Assembly (NCBI GenBank): GCA_024710405.1
Contig: JANJUV010000010.1
Coordinates: 1-64,000, forward strand
DNA from: Bacteroidales bacterium
Lineage (GTDB): Bacteria > Bacteroidota > Bacteroidia > Bacteroidales > F082
Reading direction: 5' to 3'
DNA: 64,000 bases
The position numbers and the translations under genes are program-made. Under the pieces are notes generated by a model. It was not told the DNA's origin. It ran no database searches and saw only the letters and a list, made by a program, of their open reading frames with translations. This document shows, piece after piece, positions 41,288 through 50,801 of this stretch; the first letter of the stretch is position 1, and the number at the start of each line of letters is the position of its first letter.

Positions 41288-42772
41288 TTAGTTTCCTAGA
41301 TTTGGATTGGCATCAATCGCCCATTTGGGAATGGGGAAGGTTCTTTTTGAACCGTCAGTAGCAGGTTTTTCCCACCAGCTGTTTTCCCATTTTCCATAAC
41401 GGATAAGATCCTGACGGCGATGGCCTTCGAGCCACAACTCACGACCCCGCTCGGCAAGCAATTGGTCAATAGTGGCACCCGACCAGGGGGCAACACCGGC
41501 GCGTTCACGAATCGGGTTTATCCATTGATCTCCATTTCCACCCTGACGGATCACAACTTCTGCTTTCATCAGGTAGAAGTCGGTAAGCCTGAATAAGGGG
41601 AAATTATTGCTTAGGTTTTCTTTGGCTCCCATTTTGATTTCGTATTTTCCGGCACGTGCACCTGTTGTACGAATCTGTGCAGGGGTAAATGCTCCATCTT
41701 CCATAAATAATGCAGGCAGATATGGATCAATAACCAAAGGTTCGCCAGTAATGCTTTCGATAATCTCTTCACCGGAACTGGTGAATTGGGGGCCATAGAT
41801 AAACCATTGCTGCTTACGAAGGTCGGCGTCTTCATATGTGTCGAAGAAGGTCGGCACGACAGCAAAACCATTCCAGGGGCCTACAGGCATGTCGAAGGTT
41901 AGGTTATGCTGGTAGTGAAGGGTACGCATATGAATTCTGAAACCTTCAAAATTATCTTCGTCGTAAGGAATGGAGAATATAATTTCGCTGCTGCGATCGT
42001 TGTTTGTTTTGAAGGGTGCAGAAACATCAGATTCTAAACTGTAAGGCCCGGCCAATAGACTATCAATGTACATTTCGGCCTTGGCCCATTGGGCTGTTCC
42101 TGTGTAGACTTCAGAATTTATATAAAGTTTTGACAATAAGGCAAATGCCATATAGCGTGTGGCCAAAAGCTTGTTGTCAGTGAGTTTGAGGTATGGCAGA
42201 CTTTTTTCAACGGTTGTGACCAGACTGTCATAGATTGCTTCTCGAGAAATCTTTGTAGGTAAAAAATCACCGGGTAGATTTGCAGTTGTCAGGTAAGGTG
42301 CACTTCCATAATTATCCATGAGTAGATAAAAGTAAAAGGAGCGCATCACCTCAACTTCGGCAATTTTAGCCCTGATGTCATCGTTTTGCTCAAGCTGTTT
42401 CAACAGGTCAATGATTTGGTTGGAAGAAGTTATTCCTTCCCAGAAAGTGCTCCACATTCTGTTCACACCTTCTACATCGTTCGACCAATTATGTTGGTGC
42501 ATCACAAGCCATTTTCCGCCATCAAACCAGTCGGATGCGCGTGTTGGTCCACAAAACCCGTCGGAACTGATTTCCTGCGCCAGAAACCACCAACCATTAT
42601 CATCAGCAAGATTTTGAAGACGTTTATAGGCATCTACGCTCAGGTTAGCAACCTGATCAGCATTTTCCGGATACTCATTATTCGGAATTCTGTCATAAAT
42701 TACTTCGTCAAGTTTTGTACAACCTGTAAAGACGAAGGATATCAACGAAATTAATATAATTAGTTTTTTCAT
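41288..42772 (-). CDS. susD: SusD/RagB-family outer-membrane lipoprotein
   Basis: The 494-residue lipoprotein (lipobox FTGC, Cys18) is a SusD/RagB-family protein, with the N-terminal SVDAYKRLQNLADDN helix, the TPR-type helical scaffold and the C-terminal GREL-W-EGHRRQDLIRYGKW segment typical of SusD. It binds glycan at the cell surface and closes over the SusC channel as a lid. It follows susC after 12 bp. Confidence 0.95.
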   Translation of the reverse strand: MKKLIILISLISFVFTGCTKLDEVIYDRIPNNEYPENADQVANLSVDAYKRLQNLADDNGWWFLAQEISSDGFCGPTRASDWFDGGKWLVMHQHNWSNDVEGVNRMWSTFWEGITSSNQIIDLLKQLEQNDDIRAKIAEVEVMRSFYFYLLMDNYGSAPYLTTANLPGDFLPTKISREAIYDSLVTTVEKSLPYLKLTDNKLLATRYMAFALLSKLYINSEVYTGTAQWAKAEMYIDSLLAGPYSLESDVSAPFKTNNDRSSEIIFSIPYDEDNFEGFRIHMRTLHYQHNLTFDMPVGPWNGFAVVPTFFDTYEDADLRKQQWFIYGPQFTSSGEEIIESITGEPLVIDPYLPALFMEDGAFTPAQIRTTGARAGKYEIKMGAKENLSNNFPLFRLTDFYLMKAEVVIRQGGNGDQWINPIRERAGVAPWSGATIDQLLAERGRELWLEGHRRQDLIRYGKWENSWWEKPATDGSKRTFPIPKWAIDANPNLGN

Positions 42773-42784
42773 AGCTGTTGATTG

Positions 42785-45700
42785 TTAGAAGCTTGCATTA
42801 ATACCAAATGATAAGGTTCTGGTCTTGGGGTATACATTATACTGATCGATACCATAGCTGAGTCCGTCAATGGTTGTTTCGGGGTCAATTCCTGAATATC
42901 CGGTTATGGTGAACAGGTTACTGGCCACTACATAAAGTTTCAGACTGCTCAACCAATCAATTTTATCGGTATTCACATTGTATGACACGCTGATGTAATC
43001 AAGTCTGAGGAAAGAGGCATCTTCAAGATATATGTCAGCAATAGTGGGCCCGGTTTTGGTGCGTCCATCTTCATACCAATCCAAAGCGTCTGGCAGGCCA
43101 TTGAGAGAAGGCAGGTTGCCTGGGAAATCAAAGAATGATCTTGTGGCGTTGTAAACCTTGTTGCCTATGAGGCTTCTAAAGGCAAAATCCACATTCCAGT
43201 TTTTGTAAAAAGTGAATGAATTTGACCACCCCAGTTCAATATCCGGGTTAGCTGTTCCCATGAAGGTGCGCTTTGCTTCAGAAAGTTTTGTTGTGAAACC
43301 ACCTTCTCTGGATTCGTAAACAAACTCACCATCGACGATACCTACATATTTAGGCAGATAAAAAGCACCAACTTCCTGTCCAACTGCGATACCATTCAGG
43401 AAGTATGAATCACCCACCATACCACGGCCAGAGATGTATCCTGCGTATCGTACGCCACTTTCCTGTGTTGTAAACTCACCAAGATCAGTAAATTCTGATT
43501 TATTGTGGGCAGCGGTGAGGCTGGTTTTCCATTTAATGTCTCTTTTGTCAACTACAAATGCCTGCAAGAAGAGTTCAATACCTTTGTTTGTAATGGCGCC
43601 TGAATTGGCAAATGTGCGCGGTGCAAGATTAGGCGGTACGGGAACAACATACTCTCCTAACAGATCGGTTGTGTTTTTGCTGTACAATTCCAAACTACCG
43701 CTTAACCTGCTGTTCCATACGGCAAAGTCAACACCAATGTTTACCTCACTGGTACGTTCCCATTTTAAATCCGGATTGGGATTGTGTGCGGGTTGGAAAG
43801 AAATAACCTGTTGTCCTGTTTCCGGATTGGTAGCCAGACCGCTGGGGAACCAAATGGCCTGATTACGGTATTCGCCAATGGCCTGATTGCCGCTGACACC
43901 ATAACTTGCTCTGAGTTTAAGTTGATCAAGCCAGTTGATGTTACTCATAAATTCCTCATTGTGCATGCTCCATCCTAGTGCTGCTGTAGGGAACCAACCC
44001 CATCTGTTGTTTTCGCCAAACTTGGTTGATCCGTCACGCCTTACTGAAGCTGAAACGTAATATTTGGAATTGAAGTTGTACTGAAGACGTGTAAACATTC
44101 CAATCAGCTGTGACATGCCTCTGTAGGAATTCACATCGCCCCATTTAACATCTACCAGTGAACGGAGGTTGTCGGCTCCGATACCGGGTGACTGAGAATT
44201 GGAGGCTTGCGCTGAAAATCCATCGTAACCACTTTCCTGCCACGAATGTCCAAGGTCGAATACAACATTATGGAAGTCATTGTACGTATTTGTATAATTG
44301 AGCATTGACTCAACAACCTTGGAATAGTAGTTACTGTAATATCTGCTGGCAAAACCATTATCGGCAGAGGCAAATACTCCTGTTGGTCTGAAATATGTTC
44401 CCTCGTGGTCGTTACGGATATAACCTGCACTTACGCTGGCAGTAATCGTTTTGGTTACTTTAAGGTCAGCCTTCAGGTTTCCCATATATCGTTTGGCATC
44501 CCTTACATTGGTAATATTTTCAATGATCGATAAGGGGTTTTCGTAGTTAAATTCCCGCTGTGTTTTGTCGAAATTGCCATTGCCATCCCTGACAGGGTCA
44601 GTGGGGTTGCGAGAGATTGCCTGATAGATGATGTCTTCTTTGCCCCAACCTCCATAGTTTTCATAATCATTATTTTCAAAAGAACTGGTCAGGTTCCCTG
44701 AGATAATCAGCCTGTCATTGAAGGCTTTGTGACTTAGATTTACCTTAGCAGTTATACGGTCTTTCTCAGTGCCTTTCATAACACCTTGCCAGTTTGCCCT
44801 GCCAATTGAACCGTAATAATTACTCTTATCGTCACCTCCATAAAAGTTCACATAGGTCTCATTGTTGATTCCAACTCTGTAAATTTCCTTTTGCCAATCA
44901 GTGTCTGCTCCGCCATCTGTGAAAATGCTGTCGATAGTCCAGTCAGGATTTGCAACAAGCGCATCTTCCAGTTTACGCTGAGCAAATGAACGCAGTTCAT
45001 CAGCGCTCATTACATTCAGGGTCTTTGCCACTCTGTCAAAGGATGTTTTGTGGTTGAATTCAACTTTGGAAGTGCTTTTTTTGCCTTTAATTCCGGAGAA
45101 ACTTCCTTTTTTGGTAGTAATAATAATTACACCGTTAGCTCCCTGTGACCCATAAATAGCTGTTGATGCAGCGTCTTTGAGTACGTTGTAACTCTCAATG
45201 TCTTCTGGCGCAATCGTAGTCGGATCGGCATTCGGAATACCATCGATAACAAACAATGGCTGGGTATTTGAGTCATATCCTGCTGAACCACGAATTCTTA
45301 CAGCAAATCCGGCATTCGGGTCACCGCCCTTTTTGGTAATGAGTACCCCGGCAGCCTTACCTTGAAGACCTTGAATTGGATCTGTCAGCGAACCCTGATT
45401 AAGTTGGTCGGCAGTTACGTGCGAAACAGCTCCGGTTTTATCACTCTTCTTCTGCACCCCGTAACCAATCACAATGGTTTCTTCGAGGGCGATGGCATCA
45501 GGAACAAGCGAAAAGTTTACGGTTACTGTTTTGCCTGCTTCAACGGCAATGGTGCGGCTTGCAGGCAGAAAACCTACAAAGCTGGCTTCAACCACTACTG
45601 TTCCAGCAGGAACATCAACGATGGAAAATTTGCCGTCGAAATCTGTTGACTGACCCATTAAAGTGCCCTTAATGAGCACATTGGCCCCCGGCATGGTCTC

Positions 45701-45820
45701 GCCGGTACTTTGGTCGGTAACCACACCCGAAACCGTTCCGGTTTGAGCATGGGCAACCGAAAAGACAACCGTCAGCAGGACGATCGTCATGATTTGTAAA
45801 TACAACTTACTCATAATCAT
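42785..45820 (-). CDS. susC: SusC/RagA-family TonB-dependent transporter
   Basis: The 1011-residue protein is a TonB-dependent outer-membrane transporter of the SusC/RagA class. After the signal peptide (1-25) come a carboxypeptidase-like regulatory domain (about 27-110, starting TGTVSGVVTDQSTGETMPGA), a TonB box region, the plug domain with IVIGYGVQKKSDKTGAVSHV and a 22-strand barrel ending in the Phe-terminated SFGINASF. With SusD it imports oligosaccharides across the outer membrane. It is the first gene of susC-susD-susF and is divergent from a LacI-family gene with a 456-bp intergenic region. Confidence 0.95.
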   Translation of the reverse strand: MIMSKLYLQIMTIVLLTVVFSVAHAQTGTVSGVVTDQSTGETMPGANVLIKGTLMGQSTDFDGKFSIVDVPAGTVVVEASFVGFLPASRTIAVEAGKTVTVNFSLVPDAIALEETIVIGYGVQKKSDKTGAVSHVTADQLNQGSLTDPIQGLQGKAAGVLITKKGGDPNAGFAVRIRGSAGYDSNTQPLFVIDGIPNADPTTIAPEDIESYNVLKDAASTAIYGSQGANGVIIITTKKGSFSGIKGKKSTSKVEFNHKTSFDRVAKTLNVMSADELRSFAQRKLEDALVANPDWTIDSIFTDGGADTDWQKEIYRVGINNETYVNFYGGDDKSNYYGSIGRANWQGVMKGTEKDRITAKVNLSHKAFNDRLIISGNLTSSFENNDYENYGGWGKEDIIYQAISRNPTDPVRDGNGNFDKTQREFNYENPLSIIENITNVRDAKRYMGNLKADLKVTKTITASVSAGYIRNDHEGTYFRPTGVFASADNGFASRYYSNYYSKVVESMLNYTNTYNDFHNVVFDLGHSWQESGYDGFSAQASNSQSPGIGADNLRSLVDVKWGDVNSYRGMSQLIGMFTRLQYNFNSKYYVSASVRRDGSTKFGENNRWGWFPTAALGWSMHNEEFMSNINWLDQLKLRASYGVSGNQAIGEYRNQAIWFPSGLATNPETGQQVISFQPAHNPNPDLKWERTSEVNIGVDFAVWNSRLSGSLELYSKNTTDLLGEYVVPVPPNLAPRTFANSGAITNKGIELFLQAFVVDKRDIKWKTSLTAAHNKSEFTDLGEFTTQESGVRYAGYISGRGMVGDSYFLNGIAVGQEVGAFYLPKYVGIVDGEFVYESREGGFTTKLSEAKRTFMGTANPDIELGWSNSFTFYKNWNVDFAFRSLIGNKVYNATRSFFDFPGNLPSLNGLPDALDWYEDGRTKTGPTIADIYLEDASFLRLDYISVSYNVNTDKIDWLSSLKLYVVASNLFTITGYSGIDPETTIDGLSYGIDQYNVYPKTRTLSFGINASF

Positions 45821-45914
45821 GTAATTATTGATTTATTGATAGTGATTGTTGGATAGTTGACCGGGTTAATGCTTGACAGAAGAATTAAACATGGATTTTT
45901 CCTAAAGGTTATAA

Positions 45915-45922
45915 CAAAATTA
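45915..45922 (-). promoter_or_regulatory. Predicted -7 element (TAATTTTG) of sus operon
   Basis: TAATTTTG on the minus strand, 94 bp before the susC ATG. The proposed operator lies exactly 55 bp upstream. Confidence 0.6.
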
Positions 45923-45976
45923 ATAAAACATGATGCAGGTTATTTTTTCATCATTTAATTTGTGATAAAAAGAACC

Positions 45977-45988
45977 GCAAACGATTGA
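45977..45988. promoter_or_regulatory. Putative LacI-family operator upstream of susC
   Basis: GCAAACGATTGA contains the core CAAACGATTG around a central CG, as in PurR-like and LacI-family sites. The same core occurs upstream of the GH13 gene with the same distance to the -7 element. Confidence 0.6.
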
Positions 45989-46138
45989 AATTTGTTCAAA
46001 ACAAATCATTGTCTTTAGCCTTGGCGTTAGCAATCTCTGAAATATTTTTTACTTGATTATGTTTTCTGATGTTGGGTTCAATCATAGTGTTTCGAAGTTA
46101 AATGTAGCTTAAGCAGATTCAGATCAATTGTTTAAGAC

Positions 46139-46153
46139 GTTCAATCGTTGAAC
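46139..46153. promoter_or_regulatory. Inverted repeat upstream of LacI-family gene
   Basis: GTTCAA and TTGAAC are perfect inverted arms around TCG. The core CAATCGTTG resembles the other sites but lacks one base in the centre. It could be an autoregulatory site of the LacI-family gene, 124 bp upstream of its ATG. Confidence 0.45.
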
Positions 46154-46241
46154 AGGGTTGCATGGATAAGCGATTCCGGAATAAATTATATCAACTTCAG
46201 TTTATTTTTCCTGAACAATACAAAAGCAAGCCTTGTTTTTG

Positions 46242-46249
46242 TATCTTTA
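46242..46249 (+). promoter_or_regulatory. Predicted -7 element (TATCTTTA) of LacI-family gene
   Basis: TATCTTTA differs from TAnnTTTG only at the last base and lies 27 bp before the ATG at 46277. The same TATCTTTACCC string occurs before the MFS gene at 60366. Confidence 0.5.
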
Positions 46250-46276
46250 CCCCTCTTTTTCAACAGGATTAACAGT

Positions 46277-47290
46277 ATGAAACGCCAGATCACCATCAAA
46301 GATATTGCCATCAAGTTGGGCTTGTCAACCTCCACTGTTTCCCGTGCATTGAAGGATCATCCTGATATCAGTCCCAAAACCCGCACTGCTGTAAAGGAAC
46401 TGGCGGCTTTACTAGGATACAGACCCAACCGTATTGCATTGAATCTGAGAAGCAATGTTACCAAAACCATCGGATTGATCATCCCTGAGATCGAGCATTA
46501 TTTCTTTTCAGCCATCATAAACGGTATTGAGGAGGTGGCCTATAAAAACGATTATAGTGTGATGGTGTTTCAATCCAACGAGACTTACCGTCGGGAGGTA
46601 AACAATACCCACGCTGTGCTCACCAACCGGGTGGATGGCGTTCTTGTTTCCTTTTCAAAGGAAACGCAGGATTTTTCGCATTTTAATAAACTGGTAGAGA
46701 ACGAGATTCCTGTTGTTTTTTTCGACCGCGTAGTGGATGGACTGCCTGCCGACCAGGTTGTAGCTGATGACTACCACGGGGCTTTTCTGGCCGTAAACCA
46801 TCTGATCGAAAAGGGTTGCAGAAGGATTGCCCATTTTTCGGCTCCGCAACATCTTCTCATTGGAAAAAACAGGCTTTCCGGATATTACGATGCATTGCTC
46901 AAACACAATATCCCGATTGATGCCGGTATGGTGTTTCCGGCGGATACTTATGACGAAAGCAAACGGATGGCATTGAGCATTCTCAGGTCGCCGGTAAAGC
47001 CTGATGGGTTTTTTGCCGTGAATGATATGTCGGCTATTGCCATCATTAAAGCTGCCCGCGAACTTGGGTTACGCATTCCGGAAGATATTAAGGTAGTGGG
47101 TTTCGAAAACAGTAAATCTGCTGCTCTTTGCGAACCGGAGCTAACCACTGTTGATCAGTTTGGTTTTGAACTTGGGCGCGAGGCCTGCCTCTTGCTGCTG
47201 AAGAGGCTAAAGGAAAGCAACAGCCAAATTCCGTTTAAACCTGAGCGAAAGGTGATCAAGACCCGGCTTATTCAAAGAAAATCTACCTGA
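46277..47290 (+). CDS. LacI-family transcriptional regulator of sus locus
   Basis: The ATG at 46277 is used rather than the longer frame from 46148, because the helix-turn-helix begins immediately (ITIKDIAIKLGLSTSTVSRALKDHPDIS) and a -7 element lies just upstream; the product is 337 residues. The hinge helix carries RPNRIALNLRSN. The C-terminal periplasmic-binding-protein-like domain contains GLIIPEIEHYFFS and VVGFENSKSA, which would bind a sugar effector. It is divergent from susC, so it most likely regulates the sus locus in response to a maltodextrin or related sugar. LacI-family proteins may repress or activate. Confidence 0.93.
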   Translation: MKRQITIKDIAIKLGLSTSTVSRALKDHPDISPKTRTAVKELAALLGYRPNRIALNLRSNVTKTIGLIIPEIEHYFFSAIINGIEEVAYKNDYSVMVFQSNETYRREVNNTHAVLTNRVDGVLVSFSKETQDFSHFNKLVENEIPVVFFDRVVDGLPADQVVADDYHGAFLAVNHLIEKGCRRIAHFSAPQHLLIGKNRLSGYYDALLKHNIPIDAGMVFPADTYDESKRMALSILRSPVKPDGFFAVNDMSAIAIIKAARELGLRIPEDIKVVGFENSKSAALCEPELTTVDQFGFELGREACLLLLKRLKESNSQIPFKPERKVIKTRLIQRKST

Positions 47291-47379
47291 TTAGGCCGTC
47301 CTTTCCATTCAATTCAAGATTCTTTTAGTGTTATTAAAATTTCCTTAAGGCAAGGGCTTTGGGTAAGATTCTGATTATA

Positions 47380-47491
47380 ACCGCTAAGCACGCAGAGTAT
47401 TATGCGAAGACCGCAAAGTCAGGCTTTATATGATAAAGTGTCGGTGGACCCTTTGCGCTCTTTGCGGTTATTACTCAGCGCACTTTGCGGT
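47380..47491. repeat. CGCAAAG-family intergenic repeat, copy D
   Basis: ACCGCTAAG with CGCAGAG and ACCGCAAAG (47410-47418) on the left and CTTTGCGCT, CTTTGCGGT (47460-47468) and CTTTGCGGT (47483-47491) on the right. It lies in the convergent gap between the LacI-family gene and the flavoprotein gene. Confidence 0.8.
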
Positions 47492-47586
47492 TTTAAAGCA
47501 ATTTTTTCAGTTCCTGATTTTTTCGATATATCCACTACAATATTGTCATGAATGTTGGTATCAGGAATTTTTCCGACAGACTAAAT

Positions 47587-48783
47587 CTACACTTTTTCCT
47601 TAAGCAGCCGGTCAGTAAATTCTTGTTTGTTCCAGCCTTCATACACTGCTTTTTCGCAAAGTTTTGCCATGTTTTGGTCATTGGCCATGAGCAATCCATG
47701 CAGTTTTCCGTTCCTGAAATAGCCTTTATAAAACTTATTCTCATCCTTCTGATGGGACATTATCTCATACACAAATTCGTTTTCGGGACGATTAAGTGAA
47801 AAGAAGTAGTTGCCAAACATTTCGAGTTTCAGGCGGTATTTTTTACTGGGGAGAGGGTTTTTCTTACCAGAGGCATTGTTTCCGGCCACTTCACCCTGTT
47901 TTTCGGCGGCATGCCACAAACCTGTAGTATTTCCATCGGGATGCTCGGCAACGTCTCCGGCTGCAAAAATTCCCGGAAAGGAGGTCTCAAGAAATTCGTT
48001 TACGAGAATGCCGTGGTTTGTTTCAATACCTGCCTCCTGTGCCAGTTCGGTTCGTGGTTTGGTTCCTGTGCTCACTATCACGTGGTCAGTAAGGCTGTGG
48101 ATAAGGTCGCCTATCTGCACAAGTTTTTGTCCGTTTCCAGTTTGTTTTATAGAGACAATGGCTTCATTTACTATCGTTTGTATGCCGTTTTTTGTGAGCA
48201 GGTTGTTAATCAATTCAGAAAAGGTTCTGTCGAAATGCCGGTTTACCAGATGGGTGTTGTTGTGCACGAGTGTTACCTGACAGCCGATCAATGAGGCCTG
48301 ACAGGCAATTTCAACACCTTCGACACCCCCGCCTGAAACGACAACGCGATCTCCCTGATTGAGTTTTCGGTTAATGAGACTGGCATCGGCAGCTGTGCGC
48401 AGGGTGAGATATTCGTTGCGTGCGTTTCCTTTCAGCTCCGGACGTACAGGCTCTGCACCTGTACAGAAGATCAGTTTATCGAAATGGATTCGGCCACTGC
48501 GGCTCAGATTAACCCTTTTTTTAGTCTTGTCAACAGAAATAGCTGTGTCGTTTACCAAATGAATACGGTATTCGCGGTACCAGTCGGCTTCGGCAAGAAT
48601 AAATGCATTCAGTGCGAAACCATTGGCAAGGAATTTACTGATGCTGGTACGTTTGTATGGATAACGGTCTTCGTTGTTCACCAGAATGATCTTAGCCTCG
48701 CCTTGATTTTTTCGAATGGCTTCCGCAGCCTTAAATCCGGCGATGCCTCCGCCGATAATCACATAATCCCAGAAACTGTCCAT
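47587..48783 (-). CDS. NAD(P)/FAD-dependent oxidoreductase
   Basis: The 398-residue flavoprotein has an FAD site GGGIAG (11-16), an NAD(P) site VVSGGGVEGVE near 147-157 and the second FAD motif GIFAAGDVAEH near 273-283. This is the layout of rubredoxin/ferredoxin reductases and of the FAD domain of nitrite reductase. The active-site disulfide of thioredoxin-reductase-like proteins is absent. Its electron acceptor is not encoded next to it. A TATATTTG element lies 14 bp upstream. Confidence 0.86.
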   Translation of the reverse strand: MDSFWDYVIIGGGIAGFKAAEAIRKNQGEAKIILVNNEDRYPYKRTSISKFLANGFALNAFILAEADWYREYRIHLVNDTAISVDKTKKRVNLSRSGRIHFDKLIFCTGAEPVRPELKGNARNEYLTLRTAADASLINRKLNQGDRVVVSGGGVEGVEIACQASLIGCQVTLVHNNTHLVNRHFDRTFSELINNLLTKNGIQTIVNEAIVSIKQTGNGQKLVQIGDLIHSLTDHVIVSTGTKPRTELAQEAGIETNHGILVNEFLETSFPGIFAAGDVAEHPDGNTTGLWHAAEKQGEVAGNNASGKKNPLPSKKYRLKLEMFGNYFFSLNRPENEFVYEIMSHQKDENKFYKGYFRNGKLHGLLMANDQNMAKLCEKAVYEGWNKQEFTDRLLKEKV

Positions 48784-48796
48784 CCGGCATTTTTGG

Positions 48797-48804
48797 CAAA
48801 TATA
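48797..48804 (-). promoter_or_regulatory. Predicted -7 element (TATATTTG) of flavoprotein gene
   Basis: TATATTTG on the minus strand, 14 bp before the ATG at 48783. Confidence 0.55.
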
Positions 48805-48937
48805 TGGAAAAACTGGTTTATTTAGATCAAATCCAGATTAGATGTTCCCGGAATGTTTGTTGTCAAAGTATAGTCGGAAGTCCATGTAATGATTATGTTG
48901 TTTTGGCACATGGTGGGACTTCAACGGAAAAATGAAG

Positions 48938-48945
48938 TATTTTTG
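48938..48945 (+). promoter_or_regulatory. Predicted -7 element (TATTTTTG) of tatC
   Basis: TATTTTTG, 55 bp before the ATG at 49001, matches the consensus. Confidence 0.5.
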
Positions 48946-49000
48946 AGCCCTAAATCAAGCGTTTTTGTTTCGAAAGAAAAATGTAAATCCAGAGAAAGAG

Positions 49001-49780
49001 ATGTCCTTCTGGGATCATCTCGAAGAGTTGCGGTGGATGATACTTCGCAGTCTGATTGCTGTGTTGTCCATTGCCGTGATTGCATTCCTCAACCGCGAGC
49101 TGATTTTCGATAAGGTAATCCTTGCCCCGAGCACATCTGATTTTATTACCAACCGCCTTTTATGCACACTGGGCGAATGGCTGTCGGTAGAGGCTATTTG
49201 CATGGACACCCTTAACTTGCAGATAATCAATATTTCCATGTCGGGCCAGTTTCTCACACATATGTATATCTCTTTCGTGACCGGATTCGTGATTGGATTT
49301 CCTTTTGTGCTCAATGAGATATGGAAATTTGTGCGTCCGGCCCTGCATCAGAAGGAAGCTAAGTACTCGTCCAAAGCAGTGATGATCAGTTCGGCTCTGT
49401 TTTATACGGGCGTATTGTTCAGCTATTTTCTGATCGTGCCGCTGACTGTTAATTTTCTGGGCACTTATCAGGTAAGTGATGTAGTTGCCAATCAAATCTC
49501 TCTAAGTTCTTACATCAGCACAGTCGTTTCAGTAACGTTCTCTGTTGGGATTGTTTTTGAGTTGCCCATTATCATCTTTTTTCTGACGAAGATCGGACTT
49601 GTGACACCAGCCTTCATGCGTAAAAATCGTAAGTATATGTTGGTGATCGTTCTGATCGTTTCAGCAATTATTACCCCTCCGGATGTTTTCAGTCAGATTT
49701 TGGTGACCATTCCGCTTATGGGTTTGTATGAGCTCAGTATTTATGCTTCGGAACGGATCGCCCGTACTGACCGGAAATAG
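49001..49780 (+). CDS. tatC: Twin-arginine translocase subunit TatC
   Basis: The protein is TatC, the receptor that binds twin-arginine signal peptides. The ATG at 49001 (MSFWDHLEELRWMILRSL) is chosen; a TTG start at 48965 would add 12 non-conserved residues. The conserved FWDHLEELR cytoplasmic start, FVTGFVIGFPFVLNEIWKFVRPAL, six membrane segments and the ITPPDVFSQILVTIPLMGLYE end are all present. No tatA/B gene lies beside it, so TatA must be encoded elsewhere. Confidence 0.95.
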   Translation: MSFWDHLEELRWMILRSLIAVLSIAVIAFLNRELIFDKVILAPSTSDFITNRLLCTLGEWLSVEAICMDTLNLQIINISMSGQFLTHMYISFVTGFVIGFPFVLNEIWKFVRPALHQKEAKYSSKAVMISSALFYTGVLFSYFLIVPLTVNFLGTYQVSDVVANQISLSSYISTVVSVTFSVGIVFELPIIIFFLTKIGLVTPAFMRKNRKYMLVIVLIVSAIITPPDVFSQILVTIPLMGLYELSIYASERIARTDRK

Positions 49781-49907
49781 ACAACACAATTCCCTTATTT
49801 TCGTTTTAGTTTTCCGGGAAAGTTAAATACAGTAGTTGAATGGCAATCCAATAGCAAAATTTCTCCCTGCAGCTTTTGGTTCTCTGTGTTAATTTGTTCC
49901 ATAGCTG

Positions 49908-49938
49908 TCTCACAAAGAGCCACAAAGGAGTCACAGTG
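49908..49938. repeat. Weak CACAAAG repeat
   Basis: CACAAAGAGC-CACAAAGGAGT-CACAG units occur in the convergent gap between tatC and the hydrolase gene. They resemble the CGCAAAG family but lack the inverted ends, so membership is uncertain. Confidence 0.4.
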
Positions 49939-49979
49939 TATTACAAAGAGAAGATTCAATTAAAAATCTGTGGAATAGC

Positions 49980-50777
49980 TCATCTGTTCGGCAAAGGTCT
50001 TCCGGTGAGGAATCCTGATGCAATGAGGTAGAACTGTTCGGGGGCTTCGGCATGAACCCAATGGGAAGCTTCTTCGATCGTCAGTATTTCTGCTAAAGGA
50101 AAGTTTTTTCTGATTTGACTGTAGTCGGAGGGCAGGATATAGTCTGATTGCCCGCCCCTGACAAACAGTGTTGATTTATCAAAGGTGTCCTGTGTTTCGA
50201 TCGCATCGAACATTTCACTGAGATTTTGTGCAATTCCCTGCAGGTTGATCCGCCATTCGAGCTGTCCGCGTTGTTTCCAATGCAGGTTTTTCATCAGAAA
50301 TTGTCTGATTCTGATTTCTTTTACTCTTTTTGCCAATTGGTCCTCAACCTCCTGTCGGCTTGCAGTATGTTCAAGGTCAACGGACTGCATGGCTTCGATG
50401 ATATTCCTGTGGTGGGGTCTGTCGCCATATGCTTTCAGGGTGATATCAACCACCATGAGGCTGTAGATCAATCCTGGATTTTCGAGTGCAAGACGCATGG
50501 CTACTTTTCCGCCCATGCTGTGTCCAAGCAGTATGGGTTCGTGCAGCTTCAGGTTATGAATCAGTTCAAAAAGGTCATCCGTAAGTGCCAGATAATTAAA
50601 AGTGTCACTGTGCGGAGATGCACCATGGTTGCGTTGATCGGGGATAATCACATCGAATCCTTCATCAGCAATACGCCTGCCAAAAGTGACCCAATTATCC
50701 GAAATTCCGAATAGTCCGTGGAGGATAATCAGTGGTTGATCGCCCTGGCTGCCATACCTTCTGTAGAACAAATCCAT
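49980..50777 (-). CDS. Alpha/beta hydrolase
   Basis: The 265-residue enzyme is an alpha/beta hydrolase of the YbfF-like type. The oxyanion region is ILHGLFGISDNW, the nucleophile elbow is GHSMGG (Ser101), and the catalytic His is in ASHWVHAEAPEQF. It acts on small esters; the substrate is unknown. It is the last gene of the pdxJ-trmO-yhhQ operon, 24 bp after yhhQ. Cytoplasmic. Confidence 0.87.
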   Translation of the reverse strand: MDLFYRRYGSQGDQPLIILHGLFGISDNWVTFGRRIADEGFDVIIPDQRNHGASPHSDTFNYLALTDDLFELIHNLKLHEPILLGHSMGGKVAMRLALENPGLIYSLMVVDITLKAYGDRPHHRNIIEAMQSVDLEHTASRQEVEDQLAKRVKEIRIRQFLMKNLHWKQRGQLEWRINLQGIAQNLSEMFDAIETQDTFDKSTLFVRGGQSDYILPSDYSQIRKNFPLAEILTIEEASHWVHAEAPEQFYLIASGFLTGRPLPNR

Positions 50778-50801
50778 ATCTATGCGGATTTTCGGTTAAG
50801 A

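Larger units (their letters stand above)
45821..46276. other. Divergent regulatory region susC / LacI-family gene
   Basis: The 456 bp contain the susC -7 element (45915-45922), the CAAACGATTG site (45977-45988), an inverted repeat at 46139-46153 and the LacI-gene -7 element (46242-46249). No gene is supported in it; the frame opening at 46148 is not used. Confidence 0.6.

Noticed and set aside
46148-46276. N-terminal extension of the LacI-family protein
   Set aside because: The helix-turn-helix starts at the later ATG, and the upstream 43 codons contain the -7 element.
48965-49000. TTG start adding 12 residues to TatC
   Set aside because: The ATG at 49001 begins the conserved FWDHLEELR segment directly; the extra residues are not conserved in the family as I know it.
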